DNA of 64,000 bases, taken from assembly GCA_963806045.1 (NCBI GenBank), contig CAWDWP010000005.1:62001-126000 (forward strand). The letters are read 5' to 3'. The notes beneath the pieces were generated by a model, which had not been told where the DNA came from, ran no database searches, and was given only the letters and a program-made list of their open reading frames with translations. A program made the translations under genes and the position numbers. This stretch comes from DATCHW01 sp963806045 (GTDB lineage: Bacteria; Bacteroidota; Ignavibacteria; Tepidaquicellales; Tepidaquicellaceae). Below are positions 9,731 through 19,825 of this stretch, one piece after another (position 1 is the first letter of the stretch; the number at the start of each line of letters is the position of its first letter).

Positions 9731-10351
9731 ATGAAAAAGAACATTTTAGTTTTACTGTTTTTGTTCGTCTTTACGGGAATACAGGCACAGGACACTATTA
9801 ACAATTGTCCGCCCGAAGGGAAGACAAAAGTTAATCGACTTAAGGAATTGAACATTAAGAAAAACAGGTATGAACTTCCAAAGAGCAGTGATATTGATGC
9901 GAATGTAACAATGAAGGCTTTAATGGAAAAGGGAAATGACGAGGAGAGGTTTGATGAGAATATGGCAGCTGTAATTGAGGGTTATATTTATGATGTTACA
10001 AACACAGGTAAAGAGACGTGTAATTGTAATGCTACGGAGGAGAATTATCAGGATGTGCATATTGTAATTGTTAAGAAGAAGAGTTATACGAAAAATAAAT
10101 ATCACGTTATTGTGGAGATTACACCTCGGCTAAGAAATAAAGTATTCGAAAAACTCGGAGTTGAGAATAATAAAGAATTAAGAAAAAAGCTAATAGGAAT
10201 GAAAGTAAAGGTAATGGGGTGGCTATTTTTTGACGCCGAGCATAAAGTTAATTCGTTTAATATTAACCCCAAAGGTAATAAGAAAACGATTTGGAGAGCA
10301 ACATGCTGGGAGATACATCCGATAACGAATATTGAGGTGGTGGAAGAATAG
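9731..10351 (+). CDS. Small secreted protein, possible OB-fold, unknown function
   Basis: 206 aa with a clear signal peptide (MKKNILVLLFLFVFTGIQAQ). The mature part has ~60 poorly structured residues, then a beta-rich region with EGYIYDV, a CNC pair, VHIVIVKK, VIVEITPRLR, GMKVKVMGWLFFD and the C-terminal WRATCWEIHPIT. Alternating short beta strands and the final WEIHP motif suggest an OB-like barrel; this is inference from pattern, not from a search. Three cysteines occur in the barrel region. It is 67 bp behind the patatin gene on the same strand, so it may act with that enzyme in the envelope. Confidence 0.7.
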   Translation: MKKNILVLLFLFVFTGIQAQDTINNCPPEGKTKVNRLKELNIKKNRYELPKSSDIDANVTMKALMEKGNDEERFDENMAAVIEGYIYDVTNTGKETCNCNATEENYQDVHIVIVKKKSYTKNKYHVIVEITPRLRNKVFEKLGVENNKELRKKLIGMKVKVMGWLFFDAEHKVNSFNINPKGNKKTIWRATCWEIHPITNIEVVEE

Positions 10352-10369
10352 TAATTAGGACCTTTTGAA

Positions 10370-10480
10370 GAGTAGATGCATCTTCGTTTCTCTGAATTCT
10401 GTCTTTCGTGACTAACGGTGATTCTACAGGAATATGCTGTTGATGGGTTGAATGGATTTGGATAATTTTGACTTCAAGTT
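10370..10480 (-). pseudogene. Orphan, internally deleted T9SS sorting domain (relic)
   Basis: On the minus strand 10441-10470 encodes QNYPNPFNPS, and 10382-10396 encodes FRETK, the end of a type A sorting domain. The ~45 residues normally between them are reduced to ~15. No passenger domain precedes it. This is the second of three free-standing sorting-domain remnants in the window. Confidence 0.65.
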
Positions 10481-10880
10481 TCTACACTAAAGAAAAGAAT
10501 TAGATTTGTAGTCCCACAAATACTCACTATCAAATTAATTTTCAAGTAATTTTAATTTTAAAAAATTCAATAATCAAGAGGAATTTTTAGATTTATCTAC
10601 TTTACTAAATAACAATTATTGTTTTATACGAATTCGTATTTGCAAGGGTTTGGTTTTCACAATTCAGAAGATTAGACATCGATCATAATAAAATAAAATA
10701 CAACAAATTAACTAAAATGAATTTATTTTGTTTACGTGTTAAGGATACTTGATCAACAAGTTCTTTTTAGTTTACAATTTATAACATAAGAGTTTTAATA
10801 TTTTTTACAGAAAAACAATAACAAAAAAGAAATAAACTGAAAACTTTGACAGTCCTATTTTTCCAGAACTAATCTCTTCT
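10481..10880. other. Intergenic stretch, no gene seen
   Basis: Very AT-rich sequence with no supported reading frame or RNA. It may contain the lost 5' end (signal peptide) of the broken propeller gene that becomes readable from ~10890. Confidence 0.45.
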
Positions 10881-10892
10881 TTTATTATTTAT

Positions 10893-13350
10893 GGTTTCAA
10901 AAATGATGACCCGGATAAAAAAACCGAACCTGTCTCAAGTCCTGAACGTATGATCAAATTCTTCGCAGATTTGCACCGTCCTTACGGAGCAGTTTTACCT
11001 CAGAGTATACAGGAAATGATTTTACAGTCTGTTAGCAGAGTACCAAACGAGAATTATGCAGGTCCTAATTCAACAAACAGCTGGATATTAAAAGGTCCGC
11101 ATGGTTTAAATATTGCCGCTCATCCGGGTTCATATAATTCCGGCAGAATTCTTGACATCGAAGTTAATAATGGTGTAGGAACAAGATTAGCGGCTGCATC
11201 AGGAGGATTGTGGAGATTTGCCGGTATCTTCCCGATACCATTATCAGATCCTATAACTTCTCTTGCCGTAAGCACTTTTAAATCTAAACCAGGCGATCCA
11301 AATACAATTTTCGTCGGAACCCGGTGAATATGGAATCAGAACAGGAACAGGTTTATGGAAAACCACTGACGGAGGCTTGACCTGGACAAGTGTTGATTTA
11401 ACCCCTAACCCGGCTTATATTTTCAAATTAAGATACGATCCGATTAATACTAATATAATACATCTTGTTTCAAGCGATGGTTATTATAAATCATTAAACG
11501 GAGGAAATAATTTTACAAGATATTTTTCAGGATATACAACAGATATAGCAGTTAATCCCTCAAATAATCAGGTAATGTACACCAATAGTTGGAACGATGG
11601 TCTTTACAAATCAACAAATGGGGGTGATAACTGGACAAAACTGACCGGCGGCAATGTACCCACTACCAACGTGGGCAGAGTTTCTATTTCAATAGCTGCT
11701 TCATCTCCAAATACTGTTTACTTTAACATAGCAAAAAGTGATACGAAAACTTCTCTTGGAATTTATAAAACAACAGATGCCGGAAATCAATTCACCAATG
11801 TATTTGCTACTGATATTATGGGAGGACAGGGCTGGTATGACAATGCTATAGGTGTAAGTTTAACAAATCCAAATTTAGTGATAGCCGGTGGCTCACGAAT
11901 AGTCCGTTCTTCGAACGGAGGTACAACCTGGAATGATTATTTTACCAATACTGACCCATTATACGAACCTTACAATCTTCACGCTGACTTACATGCTGTA
12001 ACCTGGACTCCAGATGGTAATGGGGTTTATGTCGGCAGTGATGGAGGTATGTCCTACTCTTATAATGCAGGTCTGAACTGGTCAACAGCTTCAAACTTTC
12101 TTCCAATAACTCAATATGTAAATTTTGATGTGGGAGGTAACGGAAGTCACATTGTTGGCGGATCACAGGATAACGGAATACTCGGGAACGATTGACGGAG
12201 GTACGGTATTCTGGTTATGGGTAGGCGGCGACGGCGGAGGAGTATCGATTGATCCTTCAACACCCGCAAAATTTGCAGTTACCAACGGAGTTTACCAGGG
12301 CAATTGGGCATTCAAAAGACTCTTAACCACTAACGATGGGGTGAGCTGGTCTGAAATCAGTACTGGTATTGAACCATCGGGAAATTGGTTTACTAAAATA
12401 AGAAATGATAAAGTTTCTCCAGTATATTTATACACTAATTCCGGACCGTATGTTTATGAATCTCAGGATTATGGACTCAATTGGTACAAACTGCAATGTA
12501 TCACCATTTCCTGCCGATATTTCCAATTTGAATGTTTCAAGATATTCTAGTCCGATGGCAATTATTTATGCCTGCCTGGGAGATACAACAAACGGTCATA
12601 GGTTGCGTGTATATGAGGGAAATGTTTGGTTCGAACGTTCAACAGGATTCCCTTACGGAGTCAGGGTTCAGACCGTTGCACAACATCCATCCGATAATAA
12701 TGTTGCTTATGCATTAATGAACGGATATGGCTCACTTCAAAAGGTATTTAAAACCACAAACAGAGGTGTATCGTGGATAGATATCAGCGGTGACCTTCCG
12801 AATGTTTCAGTAACAGATTTAGTCCCGCACCCGACGAATAATAATGTCCTTTTTCTCGGTTCTGAATTCGGTTGTTATAAAACTATAAATGCCGGAGCTA
12901 ACTGGGTAAGATGGAACAACGAATGGGTAGGCAAATATTATTTTTGAAATGATTATATAGACAGCATTTCCACAAACGGCAAATATTATATTGTTGCAGG
13001 GACTTACGGAAGAGGTTTCTGGACGAGAGAAATCCAGGGCTTTGACCCCATTGGTATACATAACGGCTCGACGGATGCAATAACTTTTAATTTAGGACAA
13101 AACTATCCGAACCCGTTTAATCCTTCAACAGAAATTAAATTTGCTTTACCCTCCTCAGATATTGTCATTTTGAAAGTATACGATATCTCAGGCAGAGAAG
13201 TTAGAACACTATTGAACGGGAAAATGGAGCAGGGATTTCATACAATAAACTTTAATGGTTCAGATCTTTCTTCAGGTGTTTATTTTTATAAGTTAAGTAC
13301 AAGTAAATTCAAAGACGTTTAAAAAAATGATTTTGTGTTATTTAAGTTAA
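10893..13350 (+). pseudogene. Secreted sortilin-like BNR propeller with T9SS sorting domain, broken by several lesions
   Basis: The protein can be followed almost end to end by changing frame. It runs from DDPDKKTEPVSSPERM and SWILKGPHGL, through blades with VGT-GEYGIRTG, TTDGGLTW, STNGGDNW, TTDAGNQF, SSNGGTTW, GSDGGMSY, QDNGILG-TIDGG, DNNVAYALM and TTNRGVSW, to AGTYGRGFW. It then has a sorting domain (QNYPNPFNPSTEIKF) ending FKDV-KKMILCYLS at 13350. Extra single bases fall near 11325, 12188, 12495 and 13319, and an in-frame TGA lies at 12945. The N-terminus upstream of ~10890 is not readable. The AGTYGRGFW segment is typical of Vps10/sortilin-like exported propellers. Ligand unknown. Confidence 0.75.
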
Positions 13351-13474
13351 ATTGTTTTAGCTTTTTAATCGAAATAATAATGTTCCTCTTCGATTAATAA
13401 ATGGATTTTATACGGGTAATTCCCTCAATTTAATGAATTATGATATAATTCCGTATAACTCTTTGGACTTAAAA

Positions 13475-13940
13475 ATGCTTGTGATGAGCCGATGTTTAAT
13501 TCTCATTTATATTAACCGGATGTTCGGGAACAAAATCATTCGGCGATAGAGATTTCTATCTGGATTATTCAGTCACGAATTTAGTTACCAATTTTGAAAT
13601 AAAAATAGTTTTGAAGGAAAAAGTATTAAATGTAATGTATACCGATATATTAAATAAAAATAGAACCTCAAAACAATTTACCGGACAGGACAGTTTATCT
13701 CTGGCAGCATATAATTACGTCAGAAAAAATAAATTCGAAACAATGGTTCAGCCGGAACAGAGCAATGCACTTGATGCAAGTACTGAAACATTAAAAATTA
13801 AATATGATTTAAATAATTTTTCGATCGATTTAAGCAGAGTATCAAATAAACCTGAAACTGTTACCGCATTATTGGAATCAATTTTCAACTATATAGAAAA
13901 ACATATACCCGGATGGCAAAAGGAAGCAGGACTGAAATGA
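13475..13940 (+). CDS. Small lipoprotein of unknown function (one frameshift in the signal peptide)
   Basis: An ATG at 13475 opens a hydrophobic stretch (MLVMSRCLILIY). After one extra base near 13513 the frame runs into a lipobox, ILTGCSG, and then ~125 residues beginning TKSFGDRDFYLDYSV and ending GWQKEAGLK. Total length is 3n+1, as for one insertion. Without the repair the frame would open only at a TTG at 13611. The mature part is charged with a predicted helical C-terminus, and I do not recognise a family. Its TGA overlaps the ATG of the next gene by four bases (ATGA), so the two are probably translationally coupled. Confidence 0.55.
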
Positions 13941-15271
13941 GGGATAAATTATTTTTGTTCCAAACAGTTCAGTTTACATTTATTATCTGCTTGTTTCTTA
14001 ATTTTAGCTCGTATGCAAATTTTGACCACGATGCACAAACCGAATACTGGACAATTCAACAAACTCCGACTACGAACAATCTTTTCTCCTGCAGCTTTTC
14101 AGATAATCTTAACGGCTGGGCAGTAGGAGGCATCGGGAACAATTATTCATACATCAGACGGTGGTAGCAACTGGATTTTGCAAAATGATGGATTATCATA
14201 CCCATTCGTTTCTGTGTCATTTATTAACAATAATAAAGGATGGATTGTAGGTAATTCAAATTTATATTCCGACCCTGTAATTCTATCTACAACAAATGGT
14301 GGGTTGAACTGGCAATATTTTTATTATCCTGACACAACAAAAATATTCAGAACAATATGTTTTGCAGATTCTCTCATCGGATATATCGGTACTTATGGCG
14401 GAGTAATCATCAGAACAACTAACGGTGGAAATAATTGGACTGAGATTCAAAGTGATTCAAATTTTATATCACATCTTGATATTAAAAAATTTGCGTTCTT
14501 TAATAACAAAACAGGTTTGGCAGTTGGCGGGATGATGGATATTGCGGGTAAGAAAAACAACGAATTACGGATTAAACTGGTTATCAGAACCCGTTTCGGG
14601 TGAACCGTTGAATGATGTAAAGTTTATAGACTCAAATTATATAATAGGAGTTGGAGGGGATTTTGAATTTGGTTCTTTTTTATACAAGACAAATAACTTC
14701 GGAATAAATTTTTCCATAAATTTCTTTCATGCTCAGCTTCAGCTTAATATCTCACCAATAACAAAGCCGAGTTTTGGATTTCAATGGGATTTACAAATAA
14801 ACTCTTATTAACTAAAGATTCCGGAAACAGTTTTATTGAAATTCCGTCTCCCGGCAATTCTTCGGTTTATGATATTATATTTGAAGATTCATTAAACGGT
14901 TGGTGTGTGGGAACAGGAGGAGTGGTCAGCGAAATACAATAAATCAACAGTAGGAATATCAAAAGATTACAATACAATACAGAATAAAACATTTATCCTG
15001 TATCAGAATTTTCCAAATCCATTTAATCCTTCGACAAAAATTAGATTTACAATCCTACAAGGAAAAAGCGGAAATACAATATTCCGGAATGCAAGTTTAA
15101 AAATTTATGAAATCACAGGGAAGGAAATATCTTCACTTATAAATCAAAGGCTTGCATCCGGTGAATACGAAATTGAATTTAATAGTAATAATTTATCCGG
15201 TGGAATTTATTTCTACAAATTATCCGTTGATGATTTCATAGAAACCCTGGAAAATGGTAATGATTAAATAA
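13937..15271 (+). pseudogene. Secreted Ycf48-like repeat protein with T9SS sorting domain, broken by five or six frameshifts
   Basis: It starts at the ATG overlapping the lipoprotein stop, with a signal peptide (KLFLFQTVQFTFIICLFLNF). Repeats of the Ycf48/BNR kind follow: LNGWAVG, HTSDGGSNW, NNKGWIVG, TTNGGLNW, GYIGTYGG, TTNGGNNW, KTGLAVGG, TTNYGLNW, LNGWCVGTGG. It then has a T9SS sorting domain (YQNFPNPFNPSTKIRF) that ends KMVMIK at 15271 after the last shift. Frames change near 14131, 14550, 14700-14757 (two bases or one deletion), 14930 and 15248. The total length is an exact multiple of three. Closely similar in kind to the propeller gene just upstream. Confidence 0.75.
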
Positions 15272-15442
15272 TAATTTAATATTACTATTTAAGCGAATAG
15301 AATTTTCGAAGAGGGCTAATGATTGATAAACTTCATCGAACAGACACCACCCTCGCAGGCAAATGAAGTTCAGCGAAGCTAAACCCAATTTTTTATCGGA
15401 CGGATTTATAATCACTGAGATACATTTATATTTGGAAATAAA

Positions 15443-15470
15443 AAAAGCCGGAAGCAAACTCCCGGCTTTT
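15443..15470. terminator. Bidirectional rho-independent terminator
   Basis: Arms AAAAGCCGG and CCGGCTTTT around a short loop, with A- and T-runs on the two sides. It separates the plus-strand propeller gene from the convergent minus-strand T9SS gene ending at 15494 and can serve both. Confidence 0.8.
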
Positions 15471-15493
15471 AAAAATTAATTACAACCGAATTT

Positions 15494-17218
15494 TCATTTC
15501 ATCAAAATCATCTTCTTCGTTTCGCTGAATCCATCCGATGTCAATTTATAAAAATACACTCCGCTCGGATATCTTGAAGCGTCAAATGCAGTTTCATAAG
15601 TACCGGCAGATTGTTTTTCATTTACGAGAGTTTCAATTTCATGACCAAGAGCATCATAAACGGTCAGTTTTACAAAACTATTCTTTGGTAAACCATATCG
15701 AATATTAGTCATTGGATTAAATGGGTTCGGATAATTCTGCTTTAATTCAATTTGAGACGGTATTGTATTGACAACCGGTTTTATTCCCGTTGTAATATCT
15801 ATTTGTGCTGTATAAATTTCCTGATCGAATCCACCCGCTCTTTCATCTGTCCATACCGATACGATCCTGTTTCCCCAGAAATCGGTTCCTATATAGTCAC
15901 CAAATCGTACATCGGAGTTCGGCTGGTTAATAGGAGACTGCTGTGAACTCAATACTTCATTCGAGAACGTTAAACCACCATCACTTGAACGTGCCAGCCA
16001 TGCTTCTATTATATTATTGTTAGGAGTATTCCTTGTATCATAAAAGACAATAGCGATGAGACCCTGGTCATTTACCGCTATCCACGGCCATGCCTGAACC
16101 TTTCCATTAGACATAGGGTCATTATTTACCCTGATTGGTGAGGACCATGTGCTTCCTCTATTAGTGGAACGTGCAAGGAAAATATCTGCATCGCCGTTTC
16201 GTCCATCGCACCACGTTACGTAAACATATCCATTCCGTGGACCACCTGAAATATCACAAGCAATGGACGGAAAAGTTGTAGGTCCGCTCTGAGACCAGGG
16301 TATGTTAGCTGCTGTACCGGTAGAAATAACTTGCGGCGTACCGAAGGACAGACCTCCATCAGTTGATTTGTTAAAATACTGAGTGGTATAGGAATAATTT
16401 GCCCAAACTACATAAACATCACCATTAATTCCAACAGCCGGGTCTGACCCTTGTCCATTAGTTGAGGTAGTGCTGACATTAACAGAAGACGTTGACCAAT
16501 TAACGCCTCCGTTCGTTGACCTTATGAGTTTTATATCTGCATTTAAGTTTAATCTTGACCAGCTTATGTACAAATTATTTTTGTAAGGACTGCCGGGTGT
16601 AAAATCGGTAGTGATCATTTCCTTGTCCTCACCGGACCCTTGAGCTAATATTTGTCCTATAGGGAAAGTAACTCCGCCGTCAGTTGATTTATAAATTGCA
16701 AGAGTTCCATTTCCGTTGGAATTATCAAGAGCAATTGTAGTAATATAAAAATTACCTGCAGTATCCGATGTCACAGATGCGTCGCTGTTCCTCAGGAGTC
16801 CCCCGCCAAGCAGAGTTGAGTCGAGAAGTTGCGATGCTGCCCATGTTGTTCCGCCGTTAGTTGAATAACTGTATCCTACTCTTCTGTAGGCAGGATTGTA
16901 ATTTATTCTAAAGTCCCTCCATGCGGCTACAACCCTGTTTGGGTTCTTTTTGCTTATTGCAACTGAGGGCTCGTTTTGGGGAGCCGGACTATTATTAGAA
17001 ATATTTATATTTGGAAAAACAAGCGGGTTGTCATTTGTCGGTGGATAATAAATATATGGAGGAATAACTAAATTCGAATTATAATCGTTGAAAACATCAT
17101 GTGAACGCAGTGAATCATGTATTCCGCCCTGTTGAGGTGAGGCATCTCTGACATTAACTGTCAGGATAAAAATCATTGTCACACAAATGAGAGAAAGATT
17201 AATTAAATGTTTTTTCAT
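15494..17218 (-). CDS. Secreted sialidase-like (BNR) propeller with T9SS sorting domain, intact
   Basis: 574 aa in one uninterrupted frame. It has a signal peptide of ~28 residues, then a six-bladed-type propeller with Asp-box motifs (STNGGTTW, STDGGVTF, STNGGVNW, STDGGLSF, STNRGSTW, SSDGGLTF) and VAWRDFR near residue 105. The C-terminal T9SS type A domain is QNYPNPFNPMTNIRY ... FSETKKMILMK. Asp-box propellers of this kind bind or cleave glycans, but I cannot point to the arginine triad and nucleophile of a true sialidase, so enzymatic activity is uncertain. It is the only one of the five T9SS propeller-like genes here with no frame break. A hairpin terminator follows at 15443-15470. Confidence 0.88.
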   Translation of the reverse strand: MKKHLINLSLICVTMIFILTVNVRDASPQQGGIHDSLRSHDVFNDYNSNLVIPPYIYYPPTNDNPLVFPNINISNNSPAPQNEPSVAISKKNPNRVVAAWRDFRINYNPAYRRVGYSYSTNGGTTWAASQLLDSTLLGGGLLRNSDASVTSDTAGNFYITTIALDNSNGNGTLAIYKSTDGGVTFPIGQILAQGSGEDKEMITTDFTPGSPYKNNLYISWSRLNLNADIKLIRSTNGGVNWSTSSVNVSTTSTNGQGSDPAVGINGDVYVVWANYSYTTQYFNKSTDGGLSFGTPQVISTGTAANIPWSQSGPTTFPSIACDISGGPRNGYVYVTWCDGRNGDADIFLARSTNRGSTWSSPIRVNNDPMSNGKVQAWPWIAVNDQGLIAIVFYDTRNTPNNNIIEAWLARSSDGGLTFSNEVLSSQQSPINQPNSDVRFGDYIGTDFWGNRIVSVWTDERAGGFDQEIYTAQIDITTGIKPVVNTIPSQIELKQNYPNPFNPMTNIRYGLPKNSFVKLTVYDALGHEIETLVNEKQSAGTYETAFDASRYPSGVYFYKLTSDGFSETKKMILMK

Positions 17219-17299
17219 TTTAAACCGGTTTTAATTTAATGAAAAGATATACATCTTCTTTTCTATTTTATTTAAATTTAATCAAATTAATGTTAATTA

Positions 17300-17366
17300 T
17301 CATTTCAATAAGATCATTTTCTTAGTTTCACTAAATCCTTCCGTTGTCAATCTATAAAAATACACT
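17300..17366 (-). pseudogene. Orphan T9SS sorting-domain C-terminus (relic)
   Basis: The minus strand reads VYFYRLTTEGFSETKKMILL followed by Lys and a TGA stop: the last ~21 residues of a type A sorting domain with an open frame. Nothing upstream encodes the rest of the domain or a passenger. It lies just upstream of the intact propeller gene's start. Third such remnant in 17 kb. Confidence 0.7.
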
Positions 17367-17437
17367 TAGAAATTCCCCATTCGGTTACTAAATAATTTTC
17401 ATAGCTTTCTAATTCAATTCTATTTTTATTGGCACAT

Positions 17438-18334
17438 TCATTTAGGCGATAATATCAAATCAAGTTCTTTTCTGAATGCAGAAATATATACAGGTGTGGT
17501 TCCGCAGCAGCCTCCTATTATGCTGACGCCCGCATCTATAAGTTCTCTGATGTGTGAAGACATAAATTTTTCCGTTTCCGGGAAAATAAGATTTCCGTTC
17601 TTAATCTCCGGAAGACCCGCATTTGACTGAATGATAAGCGGCAGGTCAGAATATTTCCTGAATTCTTTTGCAATATCTATCATATCCAGAATTCCATATC
17701 CACAGTTTGAACCGATAATATCTGCCCCGGCATTTTTCAATTCTTCAGCCGCCTTTGGTATCGTTACTCCCATAATAGAATAATATCCTCTTTTTGTTTT
17801 TTCAAACGTCATTGAAGCAATTACCGGGATATCATTCTTTATTTCCTTTGCGGCTTTTACAGCAAGAACTGCTTCGAGTATATCTGACATTGTTTCTATA
17901 CTTATAATGTCGGCACCTGAATTAATTAATGCAGAGATTTGTCTGACATAATTATCATAAAGCTGGTCCTGTGTTAATTCACCCAGAGGATAAATCATTT
18001 TCCCGGAAGGACCTACAGAAGCATTAACATATGCTTTTCCTTCGACAATTTGTTTTACAACAGTGACTGCAATACCGTTAATTTCTTCAGTTTTATCTTC
18101 CAATTTGTAATCAGCCAGTTTTAACGGAGAAGCACCGAATGTATTTGTCTGAATTAAATCCGCACCTGCATCGAGATAAGTTTGGGCAATTTCTTTCAAC
18201 AATTCCGGATTATCCAGATTGAATGATTCGGGACAATCACCCGATTTAAGTCCTTTTGACATAAGCATAGTACCCATCGCCCCGTCTGATAAAAGGATTT
18301 CACCTGATTTGATACGTGATAAAATATTCTGCAT
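17438..18334 (-). CDS. Homocysteine S-methyltransferase (stand-alone MetH Hcy domain)
   Basis: 298 aa, cytosolic; a complete Hcy-binding barrel (Pfam S-methyl_trans family). It transfers a methyl group to homocysteine to make methionine, activating the thiol with zinc. Landmarks are DGAMGTMLMSKGL at the N-terminus, the first zinc cysteine in GSNCGYG (~209), and the cysteine pair in GGCCGTTP (~279). The length matches the N-terminal module of cobalamin-dependent MetH rather than a whole enzyme. It is the last gene of a minus-strand run, 15 bp after a corrinoid protein. The probable methyl donor is therefore methyl-cobalamin on that protein, not S-methylmethionine or betaine directly as in MmuM or BHMT. 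Confidence 0.88.
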   Translation of the reverse strand: MQNILSRIKSGEILLSDGAMGTMLMSKGLKSGDCPESFNLDNPELLKEIAQTYLDAGADLIQTNTFGASPLKLADYKLEDKTEEINGIAVTVVKQIVEGKAYVNASVGPSGKMIYPLGELTQDQLYDNYVRQISALINSGADIISIETMSDILEAVLAVKAAKEIKNDIPVIASMTFEKTKRGYYSIMGVTIPKAAEELKNAGADIIGSNCGYGILDMIDIAKEFRKYSDLPLIIQSNAGLPEIKNGNLIFPETEKFMSSHIRELIDAGVSIIGGCCGTTPVYISAFRKELDLILSPK

Positions 18335-18349
18335 AATTATAATGTTAAA

Positions 18350-18988
18350 TTATTTTTTATTTATAGTAAGTTTTCTTGCAGTTTCTACTGCATTCGCTGC
18401 ATCGAAGCTGTAAGCATCTGCACCTATCTCTTTAGCATAAGTGTCATTGACCGGTGCACCGCCAATGATTACTTTAATATGGTTCAATTTCTTTTCTTTC
18501 AATAAATCAATCACTTTTTTCATTGCCGGCATAGTAGTAGTGAGCAATGCAGATAAGCCAATAATATCAGCTTTTTCCTTTACGGCAACATCTACAAATT
18601 TTTCAGGCGGTACATCATGTCCAAGATCAATCACTTCGAATCCCGCGCCGTTAAGCATAATTCCGACAAGATTTTTTCCGATGTCGTGTAAATCACCTTT
18701 AACGGTTCCAATCACAATTTTACCAATAGGCTTAATATTTTCACCTGCAAGATGGGGCTTCAGAATTTCAATTGCCGATTTCATTGCTTTAGCAGAGAGG
18801 AGAACATCGGGCAGAAAAATTTCTCTTCCCGCAAATCTTTTGCCGATAATGTCCATTCCCGATATTAATCCATTATTAAGAATCTCCTTAGCCGAAATAT
18901 TTTGCTTTAATGATTCTTCAACAAGTGCCTTCGTTCCTTCGATATCTGCATTTATGATACTTTCGGATATTTGGTTTAATAAATCCAT
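18350..18988 (-). CDS. Corrinoid (cobalamin-binding) methyl-carrier protein
   Basis: 212 aa, cytosolic, of the MtaC/MtbC/MttC type. Residues ~1-85 form the helical cap domain (B12-binding_2). Residues ~90-210 form the Rossmann B12-binding domain with GDLHDIGKN (DxHxxG, His is the lower cobalt ligand), GLSALLTTTM and GGAPVND. It would carry the methyl group between a methyltransferase and an acceptor enzyme. Flanking genes provide both: MttB-family enzyme upstream and homocysteine methyltransferase 15 bp downstream. These two domains also make up the central part of MetH, which fits a split-enzyme reading. Confidence 0.92.
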   Translation of the reverse strand: MDLLNQISESIINADIEGTKALVEESLKQNISAKEILNNGLISGMDIIGKRFAGREIFLPDVLLSAKAMKSAIEILKPHLAGENIKPIGKIVIGTVKGDLHDIGKNLVGIMLNGAGFEVIDLGHDVPPEKFVDVAVKEKADIIGLSALLTTTMPAMKKVIDLLKEKKLNHIKVIIGGAPVNDTYAKEIGADAYSFDAANAVETARKLTINKK

Positions 18989-19029
18989 TTCAATTCTTAT
19001 TTATGTTTAAATTCAAAATATAAAAACAT

Positions 19030-19062
19030 AACCCCCCATCCCCCCTTTGTAAAAGGGGGGTA
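19030..19062. repeat. Dispersed C6/G6 palindrome, copy 1
   Basis: Six C, TTTGTAAAA, six G, preceded by a second C-run. The same element occurs between genes at 48231-48251 and 49478-49496. It interrupts the corrinoid/methionine operon between the reactivation gene and the corrinoid gene. REP-like; may act as a hairpin attenuator in transcripts. Confidence 0.75.
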
Positions 19063-19115
19063 AATAAGCATCTATATTTAAATTTACATAACAATTTGAA
19101 CGTTATCATTAAAAC

Positions 19116-19825
19116 TTAATTTAATAACTTTTTCATTCTTTCTTTGCAGCTGATTGTTTTACAGTCTGCGCAGAATGAAAAATTATTTTCAAAAAAATGT
19201 ATGTTCTTATCTCCTGAAATCATGACTCCTGATATAGATTTTATAGGCTGCATCAGATAACTGCTATTAAGCGTTATTCCGATAGATTCCGGTTTTAATT
19301 CTTCAAAAAGTTTTTTCTGACCGGTAATATGCCAGCCGCAATACCCCGGGCTGTATCTCAGCAATGCACTATTTTTTCCAAATTTATCGCTGCTTATTAG
19401 ATTATCCAGATAATTGATTCTCCAAAAACTGTGCAGTCTTATCAGCCGCACATGAAGCAACAGCATCCAGGATATAGCCTTCTGCATAATTACTGTTTGC
19501 GAAATGTTGTTTGATTTTATTACTTACTTTATTTCCTATGGTCACAACAAATAACGCAAGATTATCAGAATTTAAATAAATATTTTCAATCGGACAATCA
19601 CTATCATTTTCTTTTCCCCGCAAATATTTCCCCGAATTTTTCAGGAGAAATTTCTTTTAGGATACCGGCAGGATTCAACATTCCGTTTAAATCCCTGAGC
19701 GTTATTTTAAGTATATTGCCAATTGCATCTGAAAGTTTAATTCCGTCACCATTACCTAAAAAATCGATTACATTTTTTTCGTCAGGAATTATTTGTTCAG
19801 GGTCTATTTTTAATATCGTTTCCAT
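19116..19825 (-). CDS. MetH-type reactivation (AdoMet-binding) protein, two frameshifts
   Basis: About 236 aa when two extra bases (near 19612 and 19448) are removed; length is 3n+2 as expected. The C-terminal part carries the hallmark of the methionine synthase activation domain: LRYSPGYCGWHITGQ, IGITLNSSYLMQPIKSISG, and a cysteine-rich tail (CADCKTISCKERM). In MetH this domain binds S-adenosylmethionine and remethylates oxidised cob(II)alamin. As a separate protein it would rescue the corrinoid protein encoded next. Its ATG directly abuts the stop of the MttB-family gene, so the two are cotranscribed. The cysteine motif could hold an Fe-S centre, by analogy with other corrinoid activators; that is inference. 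Confidence 0.8.

Noticed and set aside
7849..10351. CBASS-type defence system
   Set aside because: A patatin is present, but there is no nucleotidyltransferase/cyclase, no ubiquitin-like ancillary genes and no other defence gene nearby.
15494..17218. True sialidase
   Set aside because: Asp boxes are present, but I could not identify the arginine triad and catalytic Tyr/Glu, so only a propeller fold is claimed.
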